DNA of 64,000 nt from an uncultured Desulfovibrio sp. (GTDB lineage: Bacteria; Desulfobacterota; Desulfovibrionia; Desulfovibrionales; Desulfovibrionaceae), in contig CAKTDV010000002.1 of the NCBI GenBank assembly GCA_934546745.1, positions 1 to 64,000 of the forward strand, given 5' to 3'. Shown here one piece after another: positions 41,649 to 49,099 of this stretch; the stretch's first letter is position 1; every line of letters begins with the position of its first letter. A program made the translations under genes and the position numbers. The notes under the pieces are model-generated. The model had not been told where the DNA came from and made no database searches. It worked only from the letters and a program-made list of their open reading frames with translations.

Positions 41649-41705
41649 CGCCCCTGTTTCATGGGGGCCGCTCTGGCGGCGGAGCATGGAACAGGGGCGT
41701 TTTTT
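41649..41705 (+). terminator. intra-operon terminator between dctP and dctQM
   Basis: CGCCCCTGTTTCATG (41649-41663) pairs with CATGGAACAGGGGCG (41685-41699), 15 bp with one G-T pair, followed by TTTTTT. It sits between the receptor and membrane genes, so partial termination would give excess receptor. The ATG at 41686 lies inside it. Confidence 0.8.
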
Positions 41706-41718
41706 CAGCGAGGTTGAT

Positions 41719-43575
41719 ATGGACGGCGCCGCACAGGCCAGAGCGGGATTCCTCCCGTGGCTGAACGAGAATTTTGAGAAGATTTTCCTGGTGTCCGGCA
41801 TCCTTGCCATTACGCTGTGCATCACATGGCAGGTCGTCTACCGCTACATCATCACGCAGTTCATTGAGCGTGCGGGCGCGGCGGTCTGGACAGAGGAACT
41901 TTCCCGTTACATCTTTATCTGGATTTCCTATCTGGCGCTTTCCGTCGCCATCAGGAAGCGCTCCTCCATTCGCGTCGATATTGTCTATGACAGGTTGCCC
42001 GCGCGCCTGCAGGCCGTCAGCTGGATTGTCGTTGAGACGCTCTTCCTTGTCCTGACGCTGGTCATCGCCTGGTTCGGATGCGGTCAGATTGAGCGCCTGC
42101 TTACCTACCCCCAGTATACGACGGCCCTGCGCATTCCCTTTCTGGTCCCCTATCTGATTCTGCCCTGCGGCTTCGGTCTGATGGCTCTGCGGCTTTTGCA
42201 GCGCCTCTATGGGCAGTGCCGGCTCTGCGGCCCGGCCGATTCCCTTCTCGGCCTGTGCGCCGTGCTGATCATCCTGAGCCCCTGGTATTTTGTCGACTAC
42301 ATGGAGCCGCTGCCGGTGCTGTTCGGCTATTTCGCCCTGCTGTGCGTCATCGGCGTGCCGATTGCCATCAGTCTGGGGCTTGCGACGCTGTCCACCATCA
42401 TCTGCTCCCAGACGCTGCCCATCGAGTACATGGCGCAGGTATGCTTCACCTCCATCGACAGCTTCCCGATCATGGCGATCCCCTTCTTTATCGCGGCGGG
42501 GGAATACATGGGGGCCGGGGGGCTGAGCAAGCGCCTGCTGGCGCTGGCTGATGAAATCGTGGGCGGGCTGTACGGGGGGATTGGCCTGACGGCCGTCGTG
42601 ACCTGCATGTTCTTCGGCGCCATTTCCGGCTCCGGCCCGGCGACGGTGGCGGCCATCGGCGCGCTGACCATTCCCGCCATGGTCGAGCGCGGTTACGACA
42701 GGTTCTTCTCGGCGGCGCTTGTGGCGGCCGCCGGGTGCGTGGGCGTCATGATTCCGCCGAGCAACCCCTTTGTGGTCTACGGCGTCTCCGCGCAGGTTTC
42801 CATCGGCGACCTGTTCCTGAGCGGTATCGTGCCGGGCATCCTGACCGGCGGCGTCCTGATGGTCTACTGTTACTTCCATGCCAGGAAGAAGGGCTGGCGC
42901 GGCGAACAGAAGACGCGGAGCATGGCTTCGCTTGGCAAGGCCGCCTGGGAGGCCAAGTGGGCCCTTGTGGTTCCGGTCATTGTGCTGGGCGGCATCTACG
43001 GTGGCGTCATGACGCCGACGGAAGCCGCCGCCGTGGCCGCCTTCTACGGGCTGATTGTCGGCGTCTTCCTGTACAGGGAGATGGACTTCCGGCAGGTGTG
43101 CGCCTCCTGCGTCACGGCCTGCGAAACGTCCTCCGTCATTATCGTGCTCATGGCCATGGCGACGCTGTTCGGCAATATCATGACCATCGAGGATGTGCCG
43201 GGCACCATCGCCCGCTGGATGCTGGGCATCACCGAAAGCAAGGTCGTCATTCTCCTGCTGATCAACGTCCTCCTGCTGATAGTGGGCGTCTTCATGGAGG
43301 CGTTGGCCGCCATCGTCATTCTGACGCCCATCCTGCTGCCCATCGTTACCGGCGTCGGCGTTTCGCCGCTGCATTTCGGCGTCATCATGGTGGTCAACCT
43401 GGCCATCGGCTTCCTGACGCCGCCGGTGGGGGTCAACCTGTTTGTGGCTTCAGGCGTGGCGCAGGCAAAGATCGAGCGTATCGCCGTGGCGGTTCTGCCC
43501 ATGATTCTGCTGATGCTGCTTGTGCTGGCCCTTATAACCTACTGTCCTTCCGTGCCGCTGATGTTCGTCAGGTAG
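41719..43575 (+). CDS. fused TRAP transporter small and large membrane subunits (DctQM)
   Basis: A 618-aa polytopic protein. The first 190 residues form a DctQ domain with four helices (RYIIT, WTEELSRYIFIWISYLALSV). The rest is a DctM domain of about twelve helices with GYFALLCVIGVPIAISLGLA, FFGAISGSGPATVAAIGALT, PPSNPFVVYG and GVNLFVASGVA. Together with the upstream DctP it forms an ion-coupled uptake system. The ATG at 41719 follows GAGG; the earlier ATG at 41686 is inside a terminator stem. Likely substrate isethionate from context. Confidence 0.92.
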   Translation: MDGAAQARAGFLPWLNENFEKIFLVSGILAITLCITWQVVYRYIITQFIERAGAAVWTEELSRYIFIWISYLALSVAIRKRSSIRVDIVYDRLPARLQAVSWIVVETLFLVLTLVIAWFGCGQIERLLTYPQYTTALRIPFLVPYLILPCGFGLMALRLLQRLYGQCRLCGPADSLLGLCAVLIILSPWYFVDYMEPLPVLFGYFALLCVIGVPIAISLGLATLSTIICSQTLPIEYMAQVCFTSIDSFPIMAIPFFIAAGEYMGAGGLSKRLLALADEIVGGLYGGIGLTAVVTCMFFGAISGSGPATVAAIGALTIPAMVERGYDRFFSAALVAAAGCVGVMIPPSNPFVVYGVSAQVSIGDLFLSGIVPGILTGGVLMVYCYFHARKKGWRGEQKTRSMASLGKAAWEAKWALVVPVIVLGGIYGGVMTPTEAAAVAAFYGLIVGVFLYREMDFRQVCASCVTACETSSVIIVLMAMATLFGNIMTIEDVPGTIARWMLGITESKVVILLLINVLLLIVGVFMEALAAIVILTPILLPIVTGVGVSPLHFGVIMVVNLAIGFLTPPVGVNLFVASGVAQAKIERIAVAVLPMILLMLLVLALITYCPSVPLMFVR

Positions 43576-43656
43576 GCCGTTCCGGCGCGGAAAGGGAAGG
43601 AACATGCTTCCCTCTGGAAAAGCGGGGGGAAGCTTCAACACAGAAAGGAGCTTTCG

Positions 43657-44490
43657 ATGAAGGTTATCGATTTTCGTTTCAGACCCAATACGCCGGAGAT
43701 TATCGACGGCATCCGGAACAGCGCCATGTTCAAGGCCGCGTGCAAGGTCATCGGTTTTGATGCCCGCAAGCCCCAGAGCCTGCCGGAAATCGTGGATCAC
43801 CTTGATGCCGTTGGCGTGGAGCTGGGCGTCATCACCGGCCGCGACGCGGAAACGACGTACGGTTTCCCCGCCAACAACGGCAGTGTGCTGGAATTCTGCC
43901 GGGCCTATCCCGAAAAGTTCGTGGGGTTCTGGGGTATTGATCCGCACAAAAAAATGGACGCCGTGCGCGAAATTGTGAAGGCCGTGGAGGAATACGGCAT
44001 GAAGGGCATCGCCATCGATCCCTATCTGGCCCACATTCCCGCCTCCGAGGCCCGTTTCTATCCTTTGTATGCCAAATGCGCCGAGCTGGATATCCCCGTG
44101 TTCATTACCATGGCGCCGCCGCCACAGGTTCCCGGCGCCATCATGGAATACGCCGATCCGCGCGACGTGGACAAAGTGGCCCGCGACTTCCCCGAACTGA
44201 CCCTGATCATGAGCCACGGCGGGTATCCGTATGTGAACGAATGCATCTACGCCTGCCTGCGCAATGCCAACGTCTACATGGATTTCTCCGAGTATGAACG
44301 CGCGCCCATGCGCGACGTGTTTGTGGACGCCATGTGCCACACCATCCCCGACAAGGTGCTGTTCGCCAGCGCGCATCCGTTCATAGAGCTGGACGACGCG
44401 CTTGACGCCTACGCCGCCTTCCCCCTGCCTGACAGTGTGCGCTCCAGGGTCATGTACGAAAACGCGCGCAAGGTTCTCAAGCTTTCCTGA
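43657..44490 (+). CDS. amidohydrolase-fold protein lacking the N-terminal HxH motif
   Basis: A 277-aa TIM-barrel protein of the amidohydrolase-2 family: VGFWGIDPHKKMDAV, GMKGIAIDPYLAHIPASE, LTLIMSHGGYPYVNECI and DKVLFASAHPF. Where active members start DxHxH, this one reads IDFRFRPNTPEI, and the usual GSD near the end is FASAHPF, so several metal ligands are replaced. A conserved His survives in SHGG. It may be inactive, or belong to the IDFR subfamily with different chemistry. AGAAAGGAG precedes the ATG. It is third in the TRAP operon, so a role in C2 sulfonate or aldehyde handling is possible but unproven. Confidence 0.72.
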   Translation: MKVIDFRFRPNTPEIIDGIRNSAMFKAACKVIGFDARKPQSLPEIVDHLDAVGVELGVITGRDAETTYGFPANNGSVLEFCRAYPEKFVGFWGIDPHKKMDAVREIVKAVEEYGMKGIAIDPYLAHIPASEARFYPLYAKCAELDIPVFITMAPPPQVPGAIMEYADPRDVDKVARDFPELTLIMSHGGYPYVNECIYACLRNANVYMDFSEYERAPMRDVFVDAMCHTIPDKVLFASAHPFIELDDALDAYAAFPLPDSVRSRVMYENARKVLKLS

Positions 44491-44507
44491 TTCTGAAAGG
44501 AGTTTTC

Positions 44508-45873
44508 ATGAGTTCTCCCGCCCAAGCCTCCTTCTGCGGCGCGAACCTGCGGCGCGTGGTTAGTTTCCTCACTGATTGGCGCCGTTATCGAATGGTACGA
44601 CTTCTTTCTCTACGGTGTCGTCGCGGGTATTGTCTTCAATAAAATCTATTTCCCCACGGCCGATCCGACGGTCGGCACAGTGCTGGCCTTCGCCACCTTC
44701 GCCGTCGGCTTCATTGCACGGCCTCTGGGCGGCATCATTTTCGGGCATTTCGGCGATAAGCTCGGCCGCAAGAAAATGCTTGTGCTGACGCTGGAGATCA
44801 TGGGCGTCGCCACGGTGGGTATCGGCCTTGTCCCGTCCTATGATGCCATCGGCATATGGGCCCCGATCCTGCTGGTGATATGCCGCCTGGCGCAGGGCAT
44901 CGGCATCGGCGGCGAATGGGGCGGGGCCGTTCTCATGGCCTTTGAATCCGCGCCGCCGGAGAAGCGCGCCTTTTACGGCAGCCTGCCGCAGGTCGGCCTT
45001 GCCCTCGGGCTCATGCTCGCCTCCGGGGTTATCGGCATTCTGTCCTTTGCCATGTCCGACGAGGCTTTCCTCAACTGGGGCTGGCGTATCGCCTTTCTGC
45101 TGAGTGCCGCGCTCGTGGCCGTGGGCGCGTATATCCGTCTCTCCGTGACGGAAACGCGGGATTTTGCCGCGGATAAGGAGAAGCGCGACAAGGTCAGGTA
45201 TCCCATCCTCGCGGCGTTCAGGCACTACCCCAGGACGCTGACCGCCTGCGTGGGCGCGCGTTTTGTGGAAGGTATCGCCTTCAACGTGTTCGGTGTCTTT
45301 TCCCTCACCTACCTGACGGCCTCCTGCGGCGTGGACAAGACGCACAGCCTCTTCATCATTGTGGGGGCGGCGGCCGTCATGGCGGTGGCCATTCCCTTCT
45401 GGGGCATGAAGGCCGACACGCTGGGAAGGATGCGTATTTTTGCCATCGCGGCGTTGCTGCTGGGCATAACGGCGTTTCCGAGCTTCTGGGTGCTCCACAA
45501 TTTCAGCCATAACCTGCCGCTGGTGTTTCTGGCGATCTCGCTTCCTTTCGGCATTGTGTACGGCGCGGTCTACGCTACCATGTCCAGCATGTTTTCGGGG
45601 AGCTTTGAACCGGCGGTGCGCTATTCCGCCGTGTCCTTCATCTATCAGTTCTCCGGGATATTCGCTTCCGGCATCACGCCCATGATCGCGACGCTGCTGG
45701 TTCAGGCCGATGGCGGGCAACCCTGGTACCTGTGCGGATATCTGCTGGTGGCGGCCGGTATCAGCTTCATGAGCACGCTGTGGCTTGCGCGCCTTGACGG
45801 CCGTGAGCGGCTGCCGGAAGACGGCGATGCTTCCAGTAGCGGGTATGGCGTGCCCGTTACCCTACAGGGGTAA
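44508..45873 (+). pseudogene. MFS metabolite:H+ symporter with an N-terminal frameshift
   Basis: The ATG at 44508 follows AAAGGAG and reads toward RRVV, but the transporter continues in the next frame as SSLIGAVIEWYDFFLYGVV, GFIARPLGGIIFGHFGDKLGR and QGIGIGGEWGGAVL (MHS family, twelve helices). The frames join at TAGTTTCCTC (44561-44570): removing one T restores the normal VVSSLIGAVIEW. So either the gene is inactivated, or the base is a sequencing error. Without the fix, only a GTG at 44680 gives an N-terminally truncated protein of 397 aa. It ends the TRAP-amidohydrolase operon and would import a small organic acid. Confidence 0.75.
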
Positions 45874-45952
45874 CGGCGGCGCGGCGTTTCCCCGCGGGCG
45901 GGATTTCCCGTCCGCCGTGATGGGGCGTCCTCTCCGGGGGACGTCCTTCCGT

Positions 45953-47152
45953 TCAGCCTTCTCCGTGGGCTTCCTTCTCATGATCGCGCCCGTCGCCTTC
46001 CGTTTCCTGGGGCGCGGGCGGCCGCCGCGCTGGGAGGGGGCGCAGTTTGCGGCTCATCAGACGGTGTTGCACAAAATCCGCGGGTTTCATGCCGGGCGTG
46101 ACGGCGGAGAGGGGAAATTCCGCGCGGCCCAGTGTGCGGTGGCCTCCGGCGCTGCCGGCATCGTGAAAACAGGCGTCGGCAAGACGGCCGATGTCGCGGC
46201 TGCCGTCACCCCGGAAGATGACAATGACTTTTTTGTCAACAATACCGCTGACGGCAACCCATTTGAGGCCATGTACGCGGGTGAAGAAGTCCGCGACGGC
46301 CACCAGGAGATCGCTGGTGTCGACCTCATTGAGCCATGCCTGTACGCCGCCGCCGCGACAGTCGCGCAGGGATCGGAAGGCGCGGGAAAACAACGGCAGC
46401 CAGTCGCGCAGGTATTCGCTGCGGATGATGCGCCGCAGAATGCCCGTATCGGCGAAGCGCGAGAGCCATTGATAGGCCCGCAGATCGTCCTCGCCGCCGG
46501 AGCGTTCGAAGGCGGCCGTATCCGTGCGGATGCCGTAGAGCAGCGCCGTGGCCAGATGGGGCGACGGGCTGATGCGCAACCCCTGAAGGTAGCGTGTCAT
46601 CATGGTGCTGGTGGCGCCGAAGCTGGGGCGGATATCTACCAGCGCGGGCATGTGGGGTGGCGTTTCCTGAACCTCCCGCGCGTTTTCGGCGCTGGGGGGG
46701 CTCTGTCCGTCCGTTCCGGTTTCCGCGGGACGGTTCTCAGCGGGCCTCTCGCTCCGCGCGGGAGCCGCGGCCTCCCGCGGCAGGGGTTTGGGGGGGTGGT
46801 GATCGATGATCACGTCAAATTTTATGGCGTAATAGACGGGGTTGTGGCTCGGCTGCGAATCCACGATGGCAAAATGCGTATAGGAGGCGGATTTTTCCGG
46901 CTGCCATTGCCGGGCGGGGATGTGCAGATAGCGGATCATGGCCAGGTTGTCTGGCCGGGAGACCTCGTTGGTGCGGGCGATGTCCACGCTGCGCACACGG
47001 GTCTGCATAATGCGCCTGAGCGCCAGCGCTGAAGCCAGTGCGTCGGGATCGGCCGTAATGAGGATGCACCAGCGTTGATCCTTTGTCAGCGAACGACGCC
47101 ACGCGCGCATGTCGCGCAGGGCGGAAGCATTGGTGGGCGTGACGGGGGACAT
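45953..47152 (-). CDS. DHH-family phosphoesterase
   Basis: A 399-aa protein with DHH-family motifs: ITADPDALASALALRRIM (motif I), FAIVDSQPSHNP (motif II) and VIIDHHPPKPL (the DHH motif III), which bind two Mn ions, and a C-terminal DHHA1-like domain. Known members hydrolyse nanoRNA, pAp or cyclic dinucleotides. A low-complexity linker rich in Ala/Arg (about 140-175) separates the domains. GAGGAG precedes the ATG at 47152. The CbiR-like gene lies 18 bp upstream on the same strand. Substrate cannot be named from sequence. Confidence 0.82.
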   Translation of the reverse strand: MSPVTPTNASALRDMRAWRRSLTKDQRWCILITADPDALASALALRRIMQTRVRSVDIARTNEVSRPDNLAMIRYLHIPARQWQPEKSASYTHFAIVDSQPSHNPVYYAIKFDVIIDHHPPKPLPREAAAPARSERPAENRPAETGTDGQSPPSAENAREVQETPPHMPALVDIRPSFGATSTMMTRYLQGLRISPSPHLATALLYGIRTDTAAFERSGGEDDLRAYQWLSRFADTGILRRIIRSEYLRDWLPLFSRAFRSLRDCRGGGVQAWLNEVDTSDLLVAVADFFTRVHGLKWVAVSGIVDKKVIVIFRGDGSRDIGRLADACFHDAGSAGGHRTLGRAEFPLSAVTPGMKPADFVQHRLMSRKLRPLPARRPPAPQETEGDGRDHEKEAHGEG

Positions 47153-47170
47153 GACTCCTCTGTGCCTACG

Positions 47171-47974
47171 TTACGGGTGGGCAAGCCGGGACGGCGTTGG
47201 GACGCCGGCGAGCAGCCTTTCCAGAAGCGGCAGAGACGCTTCCAGCCGTTGCCATGAAAACAGTTCCAGCACGTGCGTTGCCGAACGGGGCAGCCTTGCG
47301 GCCAGTCTGGCGGCCGTTTGCCGTTGTTCCGGGGTCCATGCGGCCAGTGCGGCGTGGGCATCGTCCGCCAATGGGGCGCTCCAGTGTACCATGGCCGCGC
47401 GCGCGGGCAGGGTCGATCGGAGTAAGGCGGTCTGAGCGTATCCCATCGCATGTCCCACGTCCAGACAGAAAGCCGCCCCATGCGTGGAAAGAAAGTCTTC
47501 GCCCAGCGACAGCACGTCGCAGTCTTCGGTATTTTCCAGCAACAGAGGTACGGAGGCGCGCCGCCGCCATTCGCCGATGAAGTCCGCCAGCATGCGGCGT
47601 TGCGCCGTGGTTTCTCCCGCGGGCGGATGCAGCACCGCGCAGCGCGGCGCAAGATGTTCCGCCCGCGCCAGGACGCGCAGGGCCAGCCGGGCCGTACGGC
47701 GGCACGCGGCGGCATCGTGCGCCGGTGGCCAGGGCAGATCCAGCGGCAGATGCACATGCCAGCGCAGGGGCGCGCCGTCGCGGCCCGGCAGTTCCGCCAG
47801 TACCGGCGGCAGATCCGCGCGCGTATAGGCAAGACAGGCGCGCGTCTCGAAGAAGCACAGGGCCACTTCATCCACGCGGCCCGCCAGAAAACGTCCGTTT
47901 TCCTCCACACCGGCAGGCAGGACGAAAGAAGGCGCGGCAAGCCGCCAGAAACTATCCCCCATGCGGCCGTCCAT
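47171..47974 (-). CDS. cbiR: CbiR-like cobamide-remodelling phosphodiesterase
   Basis: A 267-aa AP-endonuclease-2-like TIM barrel. Features seen are APSFVLPAGVEENGRFLAG, VDEVALCFFETRACLAYTRA, LLLENTEDCDVLSL and FCLDVGHAMGYA with acidic and His residues suited to metal binding. This resembles CbiR, which removes the lower ligand of corrinoids so that the cell can rebuild its preferred cobamide. It fits a locus with B12-dependent NrdJ, and Desulfovibrio is one of the genera where CbiR occurs. The start (47974 or 47959) is ambiguous. It precedes the DHH gene in an apparent operon. Confidence 0.68.
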   Translation of the reverse strand: MDGRMGDSFWRLAAPSFVLPAGVEENGRFLAGRVDEVALCFFETRACLAYTRADLPPVLAELPGRDGAPLRWHVHLPLDLPWPPAHDAAACRRTARLALRVLARAEHLAPRCAVLHPPAGETTAQRRMLADFIGEWRRRASVPLLLENTEDCDVLSLGEDFLSTHGAAFCLDVGHAMGYAQTALLRSTLPARAAMVHWSAPLADDAHAALAAWTPEQRQTAARLAARLPRSATHVLELFSWQRLEASLPLLERLLAGVPTPSRLAHP

Positions 47975-48001
47975 CGGGCGTGGAACGCGGCGGGTTGCGG
48001 T

Positions 48002-48901
48002 TTATTGGCATCGCGTCTTTATATCTGTAATATTGTAAAGCAGATCGGCGGGAAGTGGCGGCAAGGCCTTTTCCGCCTCAATCCATTCCCCAAGCAGGCG
48101 TGTGGCTTCCGCGCTTTCCAGATCAAAATCATCTGACGCGGCCGCCAGCAGGCAGTCGTATATTTCCAGCGCCAGCCCAGACGCGCCCGCATCGTCCCCG
48201 TCCGGCATCGCGCTTCCGTGGCGCAGCGCCCTGTCCAGAAACTCCTCCGTAAAGGCCCGCAGATCGTCTTCCCGCAGCGGCAGGCCCAGACGGCCACCCA
48301 TGCGCCGCAGCTCTTTTTCCGGCTGTTCAAGCATGGCGTCGTAGCTGACCGCCACCCGTGCGAGACCTGCGCTTCCTGACAGCGCGCCCAGTTCATGCTG
48401 TATCCATAGGCGCAGCGCGTGCGCCCGGGACATGCCGTCCCGCGCGTTCAGCGACGCCGCCACCGCATCGGGATGCCGCGCGGGCAGCACACAGGAAATG
48501 TCCACGCCGCCCCGGGCCAGATTGCCCAGCAGCGGTCTCCAGAAGGGCATCAGACGGCACAGGCGTGGGTCCTTCAGGCCGCAGACGGGGCCGCTCTCCA
48601 GCAGTTCCAGAAGGAAGGTCAGGGCTTCCGCGCCGCTCTCGCCCAGCGCCGTCTGCCGCAGGGTCTCAACAGGCATGGGTTGCAGGCTGTACCAGCGCAT
48701 CCCCATGGCGGCCAGCAGGGCGTTGTCCGCCGTTGTGATGCGCCTGTCCTCGAAGATACCCCGGGGGTTGCACGGCAACGCGGGAAGCAGGCGCGGCCCC
48801 AGCGCGGCCCCCAGCGCTCCCAGCGCCCGTGTGATCACGCTTGTTCCGCTGCGGTGCATCCCCAGAACCAGAATCAGCCGTCGTGCCGCGTCCGCGACCA
48901 T
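48002..48901 (-). CDS. sulfotransferase-family protein
   Basis: A 299-aa P-loop protein beginning LILVLGMHRSGTSVITRALG, the 5'-phosphosulfate-binding motif of PAPS sulfotransferases. RHPDAVAASLNARDGMSRAH (about 139-158) resembles the 3'-phosphate-binding region. AAGGA precedes the ATG at 48901. Substrate unknown; bacterial members often act on exported glycans or in gene clusters for surface polysaccharides, but no such genes are adjacent. Confidence 0.78.
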   Translation of the reverse strand: MVADAARRLILVLGMHRSGTSVITRALGALGAALGPRLLPALPCNPRGIFEDRRITTADNALLAAMGMRWYSLQPMPVETLRQTALGESGAEALTFLLELLESGPVCGLKDPRLCRLMPFWRPLLGNLARGGVDISCVLPARHPDAVAASLNARDGMSRAHALRLWIQHELGALSGSAGLARVAVSYDAMLEQPEKELRRMGGRLGLPLREDDLRAFTEEFLDRALRHGSAMPDGDDAGASGLALEIYDCLLAAASDDFDLESAEATRLLGEWIEAEKALPPLPADLLYNITDIKTRCQ

Positions 48902-49099
48902 AGGATCCGTCCTTTGCCGTTGTCGTGTTGGTGAAAAAGGGAGCGGTGTCGCCGGTACGGCATTTTTTCGGCCGGCAGTCTCCCGGACGCTGGCGTCATG
49001 CGCAACGCCGTCCGCGCAGCATACGCCCGGAGGCGGCGGTGGGAAAGGGGGCCGGAGGATGTTTTTCCGGGAAAGTTCCCCCTGTCCGCCACTGTTTTC

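Noticed and set aside
41686..41718. upstream ATG for the fused TRAP membrane protein
   Set aside because: It lies inside a terminator stem and lacks a ribosome-binding site; 41719 is better.
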